64,000 nt of DNA from Bacillota bacterium (GCA_023409835.1 JAEYQV010000114.1:22496-86495); one strand, 5' to 3'. Shown: positions 17,869 through 27,479, counted from the stretch's first letter. The notes: a model not told the origin generated them from the sequence alone. Numbers and translations are program-made.

Positions 17869-18345
17869 ATGTTACAAGATGATTATATCAGCTTTGTTAT
17901 TGAAAAACAGAAGCATATCGCTTTAATTGCCCACGACAGCAAGAAGCAGGAGATCGTGGATTGGGTGGAAGCGAATAAGAACATATTAAAGAACCATTTT
18001 CTGTGCGGTACCGGCACAACTGCCAGGCTGATTGCAGAGAAGACGGAATTACCGGTAAGAGCATATAACAGTGGTCCGCTTGGGGGAGATCAGCAGATCG
18101 GTTCCAGAATAGTGGAGGGGAATATCGATTTTGTAGTATTCTTCTGGGATCCGCTAGAGTCACAACCCCATGATCCGGATGTGAAGGCTCTGCTTCGAAT
18201 CGCAGCGGTTTATGATATCCCGGTGGCTAATAACCGGGCAACGGCGGACTTTTTAATAACCTCCAGATATATGAATGAGGAATATGAAAGAAAGGTCCTA
18301 AATTATAACAAAGTAATTCAACACAGATTAATAGAGTTAAGTTAA
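17869..18345 (+). CDS. mgsA: Methylglyoxal synthase
   Basis: Converts dihydroxyacetone phosphate to methylglyoxal and phosphate, a bypass that relieves sugar-phosphate build-up. The family motifs are complete: IALIAHDSKK, CGTGTTA (phosphate loop), SGPLGGDQQIG with the catalytic Asp, WDPLESQPHDPDVKALLR and VANNRATADF. Length, 158 residues, is near that of the E. coli enzyme. ATG 17869 follows AAAGAGGT. It is monocistronic between its own promoter and a strong terminator. Confidence 0.97.
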   Translation: MLQDDYISFVIEKQKHIALIAHDSKKQEIVDWVEANKNILKNHFLCGTGTTARLIAEKTELPVRAYNSGPLGGDQQIGSRIVEGNIDFVVFFWDPLESQPHDPDVKALLRIAAVYDIPVANNRATADFLITSRYMNEEYERKVLNYNKVIQHRLIELS

Positions 18346-18362
18346 TTGAATAAGTATATATT

Positions 18363-18393
18363 CAGGAGCAGTCTTAAGACCGCTCCTGTTTTA
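18363..18393 (+). terminator. mgsA terminator
   Basis: AGGAGCAGTCTT pairs with AAGACCGCTCCT (one mismatch) and is followed by GTTTTAT, 18 nt after the mgsA stop. Confidence 0.75.
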
Positions 18394-18453
18394 TACTGCG
18401 GAGGGGAATGGTTATGTAAATAAGCTAAGGGACGGAAAACAGACATTGATAAG

Positions 18454-18485
18454 AAAGGGGGTAGCTTAACCTATACTACCCCTTT
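18454..18485 (-). terminator. Candidate terminator of the LysR gene
   Basis: AAAGGGGGTAG (18454-18464) pairs with CTACCCCTTT (18476-18485). Read on the minus strand it ends in a pyrimidine run CCCCCTTTCTT. It lies about 80 nt after the LysR stop, with the REP-like repeat between. Confidence 0.45.
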
Positions 18486-18490
18486 GAATA

Positions 18491-18526
18491 GGCGGTTGGC
18501 TGCCACTGGCAGACCAATCCGGTTTC
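18491..18526 (+). repeat. REP-like dispersed repeat, copy b
   Basis: GGCGGTTGG, then TGCCACTGGCAG (self-complementary), then ACCAATCCGGTTT. The TTGG and ACCAA flanks extend the hairpin. Full-length copy of the repeat also seen at 14493, 25477 and 38819. Confidence 0.6.
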
Positions 18527-18564
18527 GATGGAGATTATATACTATGAAAAAACTTCCTGCTGTA

Positions 18565-19440
18565 TCAGACATTTAAGCTGTCAATAAAGAATTTGGCCGC
18601 ATCAGAGAGAGGAATATCATTATTATAGGCAGCTACCAGCGTTCTGGTCGGGATATCCTGAGTAGTTTGAATGATGTCCAGATTGCCCAGCTCCGTGATA
18701 CAGAAATCAGGAATAAAAGCAATTCCGAGACCGATCTTAGCCAGATCAATCAGAAGATCATTACTGCTGAGTTCGATGGCAGGGACCAGATCCAACGAAT
18801 TCTCCAGGAAGAGATTATGCAGGTAGATGCTTGTGGTGGAACGCTTCTCCAGCATTAGGATCGGGTACTGCTGCAGCTCCTGAAGTGTAACCGGTCTGCC
18901 AAACAGCGGAAAGGCCTCTTTATTGGCAATGAAGATATCCTTGAACTCCTTCACGGGAAGGATCTTCATCACATTATTCAACGCAGGGTTCGGTGAATTC
19001 GTAACGATAACATCCACCTCATTTCGTTCCAGCAGTGTAGCGCATTGGAGTGAGGTGCCATTGGTTACCTTGATGTGGATGTTTGGATATTCTGTGTGAA
19101 ATTGATTTAGAAATGGAACCAGATAATAACGACAGATTGTATCACTGGCTCCGATCCTCAGCTGGATTCCACTCTTCGGGTCTGCACAGAGCTGGTTTTC
19201 TCCCCGACTGATTAAATTAATGGCCGGTTCAATGTGTTTTAAGAGCAGCTCACCCTCCTTAGTCAGGGCAACCCGCTTAGTGGAGCGGATGAAGAGGGTT
19301 TGATTCAGACGTTTTTCCAGGGTCTTGATGGACTGACTGACTGCTGACTGTGAGATGAATAGAGTGTCGGCAGCATCGGAAAAGCTTAAGCTTTTCGCAA
19401 CATGATAGAATACCTTATACAGTTCATAATTGATATCCAT
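18565..19440 (-). CDS. LysR-family transcriptional regulator
   Basis: 291 residues. The N-terminal winged helix (ELYKVFYHVAKSLSFSDAA, then SQSAVSQSIKTLEKRLN) is typical of LysR proteins, followed by a periplasmic-binding-protein-like effector domain (about 90-290) with the usual RIGASDT and VTNSPNP segments. ATG 19440 is chosen because GGAGGAATATT precedes it; the longer frame to 19527 lacks a Shine-Dalgarno. It is divergent from purL, about 400 bp away. The co-inducer and targets are unknown. Confidence 0.9.
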   Translation of the reverse strand: MDINYELYKVFYHVAKSLSFSDAADTLFISQSAVSQSIKTLEKRLNQTLFIRSTKRVALTKEGELLLKHIEPAINLISRGENQLCADPKSGIQLRIGASDTICRYYLVPFLNQFHTEYPNIHIKVTNGTSLQCATLLERNEVDVIVTNSPNPALNNVMKILPVKEFKDIFIANKEAFPLFGRPVTLQELQQYPILMLEKRSTTSIYLHNLFLENSLDLVPAIELSSNDLLIDLAKIGLGIAFIPDFCITELGNLDIIQTTQDIPTRTLVAAYNNDIPLSDAAKFFIDSLNV

Positions 19441-19561
19441 AATATTCCTCCATTCTGCGGCTAACCCAAGGATATGGGCTGCAGCACAATATTTATTCCT
19501 TTCGATAGTGGCTGAAGCCACCATCACCTATATTGGGGACGCATCTTATCAGGTATCACAT

Positions 19562-19667
19562 CCTACCCTTGCAGGCGGCACCCTTACCCTTGCAGGAGGG
19601 TAAACCCTACCCGTACAGGCGGAATGCCCTACTCTTGCAGGAGGGCACGCCCTACTCTAGCAGGCGG
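19562..19667 (+). repeat. Five imperfect 21-23-bp tandem repeats
   Basis: Five units with the core CCTACYCTTGCAGGMGG in a row. The second unit gives a perfect TTACCC/GGGTAA hairpin and the fourth a TGCCCT/AGGGCA hairpin, while the others end in GGCGG and pair less well. They lie between the LysR gene and purL. The rest of the 19441-19844 gap is AT-rich, with a TATAAT at 19785-19790 lacking a clear -35. Confidence 0.6.
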
Positions 19668-19844
19668 ACATTATCTTCCGCGATTTTCCGGTCCCGGAGC
19701 AGGGCTGGTACCCACGGAGGATATATTAGACTACCTAATAAAAAGATTTACATATATTAATTATTATTATAAGACATGTTATGTTATAATGCAAGAAAAT
19801 GATAGGAAAACCAGACCTTTTGAAGACAAAAAGGAGTGTTGTTT

Positions 19845-22800
19845 ATGAATAAAGTCAGACGGATCTATGTAGAGAAGAAATCATCATATGCGGTAAGAGC
19901 TAAGGAGCTGAAAACTGAGTTAAGAAATTACCTCGGAATGAAAGGCCTTCAGTCAGTGAGGGTTTTGATCCGCTACGATATAGAGAATATCAGTGAGGAG
20001 ACCTATTGGAAGGCACTGGGTACTGTATTTTCCGAACCTCCGGTGGATATTCTTACGGAAGAGACCTTTGCTTCAGAGGCTGAGGATAGGATATTTTCCG
20101 TTGAGTATCTGCCCGGACAGTTCGATCAGAGAGCAGATTCCGCCGAGCAGTGTGTGAAGCTGCTGAATGAGCAGGAAGTACCGGTGATCCGTTCTGCAAC
20201 TACCTATGTTCTGACCGGAGATATTACAGAGGAGGAGTTTGAGAGGATTAAGGCTTACTGCATTAATCCGGTAGATTCCAGAGAAACCAATGAGGTAAAG
20301 CCGATGACTCTGGTTGCCGAATATGATGAGCCGTCGGATGTGGTTGTGTTAGAAGGCTTTCAGGACATGGGAGCAGAGGAATTATTCGAGCTTTACAGCT
20401 CCTTAAGCCTGGCGATGACCTTTGAGGACTTTAAGCACATCCGGAATTATTTCCATACGGAAGAGAAGCGGGATCCCTCTATGACGGAGATCCGGGTATT
20501 GGATACCTACTGGTCCGATCATTGCCGCCATACAACCTTCTTAACGGAGCTAAAGGATATCCGGTTCGAGGAGGGTTATTATACCGAGCCGATCAAGGCA
20601 GCTTATCAAAGCTATATTACAGAACGGGAGAAGCTGTATAAGGGAAGAGACGATAAATACATCTCTCTGATGGACATCGCACTCCTTGGCATGAAGAAAT
20701 TACGCGCAGACGGAAAGCTCGATGATATGGAGGTATCCGATGAGATCAATGCCTGCTCCATCATCGTACCCGTGGAGATTGACGGGAAGACAGAGGAGTG
20801 GCTGGTATTCTTTAAAAACGAAACCCATAACCATCCTACCGAGATTGAACCCTTTGGCGGTGCAGCAACCTGCCTTGGCGGAGCCATCCGTGATCCGCTG
20901 TCCGGAAGAGGATATGTATATCAGGCTATGAGAGTTACCGGAGCGGCAGACCCCACCGTATCTGTTAAGGATACCCTGAAGGGAAAGCTTGCCCAGAGAA
21001 AGATCTGTACCGGTGCAGCAGCCGGCTACTCCTCCTACGGTAACCAGATCGGTCTTGCAACCGGGCTGGTGGATGAGATATATCATCCGGGCTATGTGGC
21101 TAAGAGACTTGAGATCGGAGCTGTCATTGGTGCTGCTCCCAGAAAGAATGTCATCCGTGAGAATTCGGATCCCGGAGACATTATCATATTATTAGGCGGA
21201 AGAACCGGTCGTGACGGATTGGGCGGAGCAACCGGCTCCTCGAAGATCCACACAACGGAATCGATTGAAACCTGCGGTGCAGAGGTGCAGAAGGGAAATG
21301 CTCCTACCGAACGTAAGCTGCAGAGATTATTCCGCAGGGAAGAGGTTAGCAGACTCATTAAGAAATGTAATGACTTTGGTGCAGGCGGCGTATCCGTTGC
21401 TATCGGTGAACTGGCCGCAGGACTCCACATCAATCTGGATCAGGTTCCGAAAAAATATGCGGGTTTGGACGGTACAGAGCTGGCTATTTCTGAATCTCAG
21501 GAAAGAATGGCCGTTGTGGTGGATCCGAAGAATGTAGATAAAATGCTGGCATTTGCAGAGGAAGAGAATCTGGAAGCAGTCGTTGTGGCTGAGGTTACCG
21601 AAGCACCGAGACTCGTCATGGAGTGGAGGGGGAACGAGATTGTTAATCTGTCCAGAGCCTTCCTAGACACGAACGGTGCTCATCAGGAAGCAACAGCCTT
21701 CGTACAGATGCCTGCTAAAGAAGATAATTATTTAGAGACAGGTGCAACCGGTATATTATCGGAAGCTTCTGATCTTAAGACGAAGTGGCTTAAGAATCTG
21801 TCCGTTCTGAATGTTTGCTCTAAGAAGGGACTGGTTGAGATGTTTGACAGCTCCATCGGAGCAGCAACTGTTACCATGCCCTATGGCGGTAAATATCAGC
21901 TATCCCCGATCCAGACCATGACTGCGAAGCTTCCGGTAACGGAGGGCTCCTGTGATACCGTATCCATGATGAGCTACGGCTTTGATCCTTATCTGTCCAG
22001 CTGGTCTCCATTCCACGGCTCTGTATATGCTGTGCTTACTTCCGTGGCTAAGATCGTGGCAGCAGGCGGTGATCATACCAAGATTCGTTTTACCTTCCAG
22101 GAATTTTTCCGCAGACTCGGCAATGACCCGAAGCGTTGGGGCGAACCGCTGGTTGCACTGCTGGGAGCTTATGATGCACAGGTTAAACTAGGACTTCCCT
22201 CAATCGGAGGCAAGGACAGTATGTCAGGAACCTTCAATGACATCGATGTTCCTCCGACTCTGGTCTCTTTTGCTGTGGATATGGCAAAGACCGGAGATAT
22301 CGTCACGACAGAGCTGAAAAAACCCGGTAATGTCCTGGTAGAATTTAAGATAAAGAAAGACTCTTATGAGCTTCCTGAGTACGATCAGGCAGGTTCCTTA
22401 TATTCCAGAATTACAGGACTTATGAGAAGCGGAAGGATTATTTCCGCATTTGCGGAGGGCTTTGGCGGAATTGCAGAAGCAGTCAGCAAGATGGCCTTCG
22501 GTAATAAGCTTGGAGTACAGCTCTCTGAAGAGCTTACAGAGAAGGAACTATTTTTACCGGGCTACGGAGCTTTAATCGCAGAGATGACGGAGCAGGAGGC
22601 GAAAGCCTTGAATGCTTCCTTTGCTGAGGAAGAGTATGCCCAGATTGGCACCATAACCACAGACGGTGATTTCCGTTATAAGGATACTGTAATTACCATG
22701 GAGGAAGCATTGAATTCCTGGACAGGAACGCTGGAGAAGGTATATCCGACCAGACCTCAGACAGAGGAAGGCGTACTGGCTACGAAGCTTTATGATGCGA

Positions 22801-23630
22801 AGAGAATCTATACCGCCAGAAATAAGGTAGCTAAGCCGAAGGTATTCATTCCGGTATTCCCGGGTACAAATTGTGAATATGACTCATGGAAGGCCTTTAA
22901 GAATGCCGGTGCTGATATAGAAACGATAGTTTTCCGCAATTTGACAGCCGAGAACATAAGAGAGTCTGTGGGGGCCTTTGCTGGAGGCATTAAGGGGGCA
23001 CAGATTCTCATGTTCCCCGGTGGCTTTTCCGCAGGTGACGAGCCGGATGGCTCCGGTAAATTCATTGCAACTGCGTTCCGTAATGAAAGAATCAAGGAAG
23101 CGGTCAGTGATCTTTTAAATAACAGGGACGGTCTGGCTCTGGGTATCTGCAACGGTTTCCAGGCACTGATAAAGCTGGGGCTGGTTCCCTACGGAGAGAT
23201 TACCCCACAGAAGGAGGATTCTCCAACCCTGATTACAAACAGCATCGGACGGCATATCTCAAAAGCCGTGTATACGAAGGTTGTTACTAATAAATCACCC
23301 TGGCTGATGAAGGCGGAGCTCGGAGGAATTTATTCGATACCGGCTTCTCATGGAGAGGGCCGCTTCGTAGCAAGCGAGGAATGGATCAAGAAATTATTTG
23401 AACAGGGTCAGGTTGCCACCCAATATGTCGACATTAATGGCAATCCTACGATGGATCCGGATTATAATCCGAACGGCTCCTATTATGCGATCGAGGGTAT
23501 CACCAGTCCTGACGGTAGGGTACTTGGTAAGATGACTCACTCCGAACGTAGAGGAGATGCAGTGGCTATTAATATTTCAGGAAATCAAAATCAGCATATA
23601 TTCGAAGCTGGTGTAGAATATTTTAGATAG
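19845..23630 (+). CDS. purL: Phosphoribosylformylglycinamidine synthase, single-chain
   Basis: Fourth step of de novo purine synthesis: ATP and glutamine convert FGAR to FGAM. The 1261-residue chain joins the PurS-like linker and two AIRS-type synthetase halves to a C-terminal class I glutaminase. Motifs include DTYWSDHCRHTTF, NETHNHPTEIEPFGGAAT, GGKDSMSGTF, PVFPGTNCEYD (~997), GICNGFQ with the nucleophilic Cys (~1099) and SHGEGRF with the catalytic His-Glu pair (~1168). ATG 19845 follows AAGGAGTG; the TTG 9 nt upstream lies inside that signal. No other purine gene lies nearby. Confidence 0.97.
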   Translation: MNKVRRIYVEKKSSYAVRAKELKTELRNYLGMKGLQSVRVLIRYDIENISEETYWKALGTVFSEPPVDILTEETFASEAEDRIFSVEYLPGQFDQRADSAEQCVKLLNEQEVPVIRSATTYVLTGDITEEEFERIKAYCINPVDSRETNEVKPMTLVAEYDEPSDVVVLEGFQDMGAEELFELYSSLSLAMTFEDFKHIRNYFHTEEKRDPSMTEIRVLDTYWSDHCRHTTFLTELKDIRFEEGYYTEPIKAAYQSYITEREKLYKGRDDKYISLMDIALLGMKKLRADGKLDDMEVSDEINACSIIVPVEIDGKTEEWLVFFKNETHNHPTEIEPFGGAATCLGGAIRDPLSGRGYVYQAMRVTGAADPTVSVKDTLKGKLAQRKICTGAAAGYSSYGNQIGLATGLVDEIYHPGYVAKRLEIGAVIGAAPRKNVIRENSDPGDIIILLGGRTGRDGLGGATGSSKIHTTESIETCGAEVQKGNAPTERKLQRLFRREEVSRLIKKCNDFGAGGVSVAIGELAAGLHINLDQVPKKYAGLDGTELAISESQERMAVVVDPKNVDKMLAFAEEENLEAVVVAEVTEAPRLVMEWRGNEIVNLSRAFLDTNGAHQEATAFVQMPAKEDNYLETGATGILSEASDLKTKWLKNLSVLNVCSKKGLVEMFDSSIGAATVTMPYGGKYQLSPIQTMTAKLPVTEGSCDTVSMMSYGFDPYLSSWSPFHGSVYAVLTSVAKIVAAGGDHTKIRFTFQEFFRRLGNDPKRWGEPLVALLGAYDAQVKLGLPSIGGKDSMSGTFNDIDVPPTLVSFAVDMAKTGDIVTTELKKPGNVLVEFKIKKDSYELPEYDQAGSLYSRITGLMRSGRIISAFAEGFGGIAEAVSKMAFGNKLGVQLSEELTEKELFLPGYGALIAEMTEQEAKALNASFAEEEYAQIGTITTDGDFRYKDTVITMEEALNSWTGTLEKVYPTRPQTEEGVLATKLYDAKRIYTARNKVAKPKVFIPVFPGTNCEYDSWKAFKNAGADIETIVFRNLTAENIRESVGAFAGGIKGAQILMFPGGFSAGDEPDGSGKFIATAFRNERIKEAVSDLLNNRDGLALGICNGFQALIKLGLVPYGEITPQKEDSPTLITNSIGRHISKAVYTKVVTNKSPWLMKAELGGIYSIPASHGEGRFVASEEWIKKLFEQGQVATQYVDINGNPTMDPDYNPNGSYYAIEGITSPDGRVLGKMTHSERRGDAVAINISGNQNQHIFEAGVEYFR

Positions 23631-23661
23631 TAAAATCGCTATTATCTTATCATTGGGGACG

Positions 23662-23701
23662 AAAGAGGCCGGTAAGCACATGACTTATCGGCTTCTTTCA
23701 T
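23662..23701 (+). terminator. purL terminator
   Basis: GAAAGAGGCCGGTAAG pairs with CTTATCGGCTTCTTTC around an 8-nt loop. The T-rich 3' arm doubles as the U tract. The following gap to 23910 holds nothing else recognisable. Confidence 0.6.
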
Positions 23702-23910
23702 GTACGTAGCGCAAATAAACGAAAGACATATAACATGAACGGAAGGAACACTTCTCCCCAGAATGATCACAGCTTAGCCGGAGGATATAGGTATAGAGTT
23801 ATAACCTTTATCAATAGATAATTATTAGACGAATTCATTCCATATTACTATAATGTAATTAGTTGGTAACCTACAGTATTTTATAACCTATATCGTACGG
23901 AGGAGAGATA

Positions 23911-25404
23911 ATGAAGAGACTTAAAAAGCTGGCAATTGTAATCTGCTTAATGTTAATCGCCTGCATGATTGTTGAATCAGCCTATCTGCCCGGTTTCGCA
24001 AGGGCGGCTGTATCGGCACCCACTCTTAAGCAAAATAAACTGAATGTCAGGGTTGGAGCTAAAGTAAAGCTTGATTTGAATAATAAAATTACCAAAGCAA
24101 CCTACACCTTCCAGAGCAGTAATACGAAGGTGGCATCCGTTACGAAGGCCGGTACGGTTACCGGTGTGAAGGCAGGCACAGCAACGATTACGGTAACACA
24201 GACCTATAACAAGAAGAAGACAGAACTTGGCAAGGCTACGATTACAGTACAGCCTAAGCTTGATTATGATAAGATGATAAAAGGCTCTTTGGTCAGCACA
24301 GGCAATAACTTCCGTATGAAGAAAGCAATTGAGAAGGCGCAGAAGGGTGAGGATGTAACGCTTGCATTTATCGGCGGCTCCATTACGGAGGGCGCTCTTG
24401 CTCGCTCAGTAGAACAGAGCTGGTCCTATCTGGCCTTTGATTACTTTAAGAAGACCTTTGGTAAGGGTGACGGCTCCAACGTTCATTATGTGAATGCGGG
24501 TATGTCGGGAACACCTTCCTCCCTCGGCATGATACGTTATCAGAGAGATGTGGTTGACCGGTCCGAGGGTGCTCCGGATATAGTATTCGTAGAATTTGCC
24601 GTAAATGATGCGGATGACTACACGAACGGTGATGCCTTCGAGAGTCTTGTACGCAATATTCTGAATGCAGAGAATCAGCCGGCGGTTGTATTGATGTTCA
24701 GTGTGTTCCAGAGCGGCAGATGGAATCTTCAGGACAGATTACAGCCGGTGGGAGAACACTATAACCTTCCGATGATCAGCATAAAGAATGCAATTGTTCC
24801 TTACTTAAACACAACTGCCCTGCTGGACGGAGAATTCTGGGCGGCGGACGGCTGGCACCCTATGGATTACGGTCATAAAATTATGGGTGACTGCGTTAAC
24901 TATTACTTTGACGTATTGAATAAGGAAACAAAGGCAGAGTCAGACATCACAATCCCTGATAAAGCCAGGATTGGCAAATCCTTTGAAGGCATTCGGATGA
25001 TCGATTCGAAAAATATTCCGGAGGGAATAACCATTAAAGCAGGCGACTTCTCCGCAACCGATATGGTTTTAGGAACCTTTATGTATGCACCGTCGACAAA
25101 GACCTTCCCGAACAACTGGATGCACTCGGCTAAGGCAGGAAAGAATAGCTTTAAAATGACACTGGAGTGTAAGAATCTGGTTATGGTCTACAAGATGGGA
25201 TCAATGATAAGCTTTGGTGCGGTGGATATCTATGTAGACGGAGTTAAGGTGAAGACCTTTAACGGCTCAAGCGGCTGGAACAATCCTAAGACAGAGGTAA
25301 TCCTTAAAAACGAAGCTTCTGCAAAGCACACCATTGAGATTAAGATGGCAGCAGGCAGTGAGGCAAAGGACTTCTCTATCCTTGCCTTTGGTTATACCAA
25401 ATAA
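23911..25404 (+). CDS. Secreted Big2-SGNH hydrolase
   Basis: 497 residues exported by a Sec signal peptide (about 1-32, ending FARA). A bacterial Ig-like group 2 domain (about 36-117; SSNTKVASVTKAGTVTGVKAG is its hallmark, spanning ~70-92) precedes an SGNH esterase domain (about 135-340) with GGSITEG (nucleophilic Ser), a Gly block GMSGTPS, NDADD, and DGWHP carrying the Asp-His pair. The C-terminal ~120 residues are beta-rich, probably carbohydrate-binding. Deacetylation of a plant or wall polysaccharide is the likely task. The gene stands alone. Confidence 0.88.
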   Translation: MKRLKKLAIVICLMLIACMIVESAYLPGFARAAVSAPTLKQNKLNVRVGAKVKLDLNNKITKATYTFQSSNTKVASVTKAGTVTGVKAGTATITVTQTYNKKKTELGKATITVQPKLDYDKMIKGSLVSTGNNFRMKKAIEKAQKGEDVTLAFIGGSITEGALARSVEQSWSYLAFDYFKKTFGKGDGSNVHYVNAGMSGTPSSLGMIRYQRDVVDRSEGAPDIVFVEFAVNDADDYTNGDAFESLVRNILNAENQPAVVLMFSVFQSGRWNLQDRLQPVGEHYNLPMISIKNAIVPYLNTTALLDGEFWAADGWHPMDYGHKIMGDCVNYYFDVLNKETKAESDITIPDKARIGKSFEGIRMIDSKNIPEGITIKAGDFSATDMVLGTFMYAPSTKTFPNNWMHSAKAGKNSFKMTLECKNLVMVYKMGSMISFGAVDIYVDGVKVKTFNGSSGWNNPKTEVILKNEASAKHTIEIKMAAGSEAKDFSILAFGYTK

Positions 25405-25433
25405 TTTACGCTTTTCAATCTTCCTTTTATTAA

Positions 25434-25475
25434 CAGCCCCTTACCGATGAGAGTTGGTAGGGGGCTGCTTATTCT
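25434..25475 (+). terminator. Bidirectional terminator between SGNH and ligase genes
   Basis: AGCCCC-TACC pairs with GGTA-GGGGCT, each arm with one unpaired base. It serves the plus-strand gene ending at 25404 and possibly the minus-strand ligase ending at 25519. Confidence 0.55.
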
Positions 25476-25476
25476 T

Positions 25477-25509
25477 GGCGGTTGGTGCCACAGGCAGAAA
25501 ATCCGGCTG
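25477..25509 (+). repeat. REP-like dispersed repeat, copy c
   Basis: GGCGGTTGGTGCCACAGGCA followed by GAAAATCCGGCTG, aligned with copies b and d. It lies directly after the bidirectional terminator and before the ligase stop. Confidence 0.6.
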
Positions 25510-25518
25510 TCTAAGTAT

Positions 25519-26439
25519 TTATATTCTGCAGTCCTTTGGATCAACATCATCGCGAAACCCCTTAAATACCGGTTGTCTGAGTGTTCCCTTGTCATTGGGC
25601 ATATACTGTACGACACAAACCAGATCCGGCTGAAACCATACTGCATCCTCATTACCGGGAGGGGTGACTAAGAAGGGGGAATGCTCCGTTGTCTTCAAGC
25701 TGCGTAAGGCACCATACCTTACCCCGAAGGTAACATGGCCCTGGTAGGTCAGCTCTGTTCCGTTATAAAGCCCCAGAATGATACTTGTAACACCTTTTTC
25801 TTTATTAATGTAACCACACACTACAAAGTCTTTATCTGCCAGGAGCTTGAACTTGACCCAGTCCTTCGTCCTCTTATCAAAATAATACCTGCTGCTCATT
25901 CTCTTGGCAACCACACCCTCCAGCTTTTGGCTTTTCGCCACCTCAAAGAGTTCAATCCCCTTCTCAGGTATAAAACGGCTGATAGCTAGCTTCGGAGTCT
26001 CAGTAACTGTACTTTTTAGAATATCCTTACGGTTCAGCAGAGTCAGCTCAGAGAGTTCCCGGTCCTTCAGATACAGAATATCATAAGCCACGAAGCAGGC
26101 AGGAAACTGTTCCGAAGACAGCCTTAGCTTGAAGGAATTCGTTGTCAAAGCCCTTTTCTGCAGTTCAAAGAAATCCGGCACACCATTCCTTAGGATGACC
26201 AGTTCTCCGTCCAGGATACACCGCTCCTTCACCTGCCGGTGTATATCCGACAATTCCGGAACCTTCGGCAGCAACCGCAGGTTTCTTTTGTTCCTGAGCT
26301 CAGTTTCCCGATCCAGATAGGCGATACAACGGATTCCGTCCAGCTTCAGCTCATAGATCCAGTCAGGGTCATTGAAGGGCTCCGTCATCTCGGAAATCAG
26401 CATAGGCTTCACATTTTTTTCTATAAATAAATCCATCAT
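25519..26439 (-). CDS. ATP-dependent DNA ligase, stand-alone LigD ligase type
   Basis: 306 residues forming a covalent nucleotidyltransferase domain plus OB-fold domain, as in the LIG part of LigD. The nucleophile motif I is YELKLDGIR (Lys32). Other ligase motifs are LDGELV, FVAYDIL, EGVVAKR and WVKFK. The polymerase and phosphoesterase domains of full LigD are absent. The start overlaps the stop of the Ku gene (ATGATG over TGA at 26436-26439), so the two are translated together and should act in non-homologous end joining, possibly in spores or stationary phase. ATG 26436 is an equal alternative start. Confidence 0.93.
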   Translation of the reverse strand: MMDLFIEKNVKPMLISEMTEPFNDPDWIYELKLDGIRCIAYLDRETELRNKRNLRLLPKVPELSDIHRQVKERCILDGELVILRNGVPDFFELQKRALTTNSFKLRLSSEQFPACFVAYDILYLKDRELSELTLLNRKDILKSTVTETPKLAISRFIPEKGIELFEVAKSQKLEGVVAKRMSSRYYFDKRTKDWVKFKLLADKDFVVCGYINKEKGVTSIILGLYNGTELTYQGHVTFGVRYGALRSLKTTEHSPFLVTPPGNEDAVWFQPDLVCVVQYMPNDKGTLRQPVFKGFRDDVDPKDCRI

Positions 26440-27218
26440 GCTGTACCACTAAGCTTCTGGGTCTGTGACATAGCGATTGTCCTCTGAAGAGCTTCCATCA
26501 GGTCAATGACATTATTCGGAGCGGAGGTATCAACAGCAACAATATCCTCTCCCCGGATTTTCTGCATAATGGCATCCCGGAGTCTCTCCTGATATTCATC
26601 CTTATAGGCTTCTGCCTGAAAGGGCATTGTCATGGAATTAATCAGTGTCTTTGCCATCGTAAGCTCCGCATCATTTAAATCGATCGGAGGAAGCTGCTTC
26701 GGAATAGGAACGATTTCGTCCTGATAGAAGAGGGTTTTGGCTATGATACCGTCTTCCGTTGGATAGAGTACAATCAGGTTCTCCTTCGTTCCGATCACTG
26801 TTTTCGCCAAGGCCACCTTATTCTCGGAAAACATGGCTGACCTTAGTAGCTCATAGGCCTTCTCCGCACCAGCCTCCGGGAGGGCATAATAATTTCTTTC
26901 ATAATATATCTGGTTAATTTCCGGAAGGTTTACAAACTGAATTATGTGTATGGTCTTGTCCTTTCTGGTCTTAATCTTCTCAAGCTCCTCCTGAGTCATT
27001 ACGATATATTTATCTGTTTCATACTCATAGCCCTTTATGATCTCCTCATTTTTAACCTCCTTGTTGCAGCTGGGACAATATTTCTTGTATTTTACTCTCT
27101 CCTTCGTGTCTTTACAAAGCTGGTTAAATTTCACATCATTATCCCTGGTTGTGGTATATAAGCCGACAGGGATATATAGTAATCCCAAAGAGATGGCACC
27201 CTTATGAGAAACACCCAT
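26436..27218 (-). CDS. ku: Ku DNA end-binding protein
   Basis: 260-residue bacterial Ku, a homodimeric ring that binds double-strand ends and recruits the ligase. The N-terminus SHKGAISLGLLYIPVGLYT and FNQLCKDTKERVKYKKYC are family signatures, followed by the Ku core with PEINQIYYERNYYALPE. ATG 27218 has GAGGTG 5 nt upstream. It is the first gene of a two-gene operon with the ligase. Confidence 0.95.
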   Translation of the reverse strand: MGVSHKGAISLGLLYIPVGLYTTTRDNDVKFNQLCKDTKERVKYKKYCPSCNKEVKNEEIIKGYEYETDKYIVMTQEELEKIKTRKDKTIHIIQFVNLPEINQIYYERNYYALPEAGAEKAYELLRSAMFSENKVALAKTVIGTKENLIVLYPTEDGIIAKTLFYQDEIVPIPKQLPPIDLNDAELTMAKTLINSMTMPFQAEAYKDEYQERLRDAIMQKIRGEDIVAVDTSAPNNVIDLMEALQRTIAMSQTQKLSGTA

Positions 27219-27348
27219 ATTAACACCTCGATTCCTATCATTTTATATTTTTATTAGTATTTGTGATAGCCACCCCAAAAATTCTGCGAATCCATACGAA
27301 TTGTATAATATAAATGCAGAAAAAACATTTTGTGCCTGTTTTATCAGA

Positions 27349-27370
27349 ATGGCAGGCTAGTCCTGCCATT
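27349..27370. repeat. Perfect 9-bp hairpin in the gap upstream of ku
   Basis: AATGGCAGG and CCTGCCATT flank a 5-nt loop. The 27219-27698 gap holds no credible gene, this hairpin, and the larger one at 27427-27479. Confidence 0.55.
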
Positions 27371-27426
27371 TCCTCCTTACTGATGCATTTATCAAAGCAT
27401 ACACCAAGATCCCCACTACAGACGTT

Positions 27427-27479
27427 ATCAGGAAGCCCCCGATTTATGCACCCCAAGCGTAGACCGGGGGCTCCCTGAT
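27427..27479. repeat. GC-rich inverted repeat in the gap upstream of ku
   Basis: ATCAGG-AAGCCCCCG pairs with CGGGGGCT-CCCTGAT around a ~22-nt loop. No T tract follows on either strand, so it is not a typical terminator. Confidence 0.5.

Noticed and set aside
19562..19667. CRISPR array
   Set aside because: Units are 21-23 bp with no unique spacers of proper length and no cas genes.
19533..19848. Two reading frames through the tandem repeats
   Set aside because: The products are just the repeat translated (LPLQ, RR) and have no start signal.
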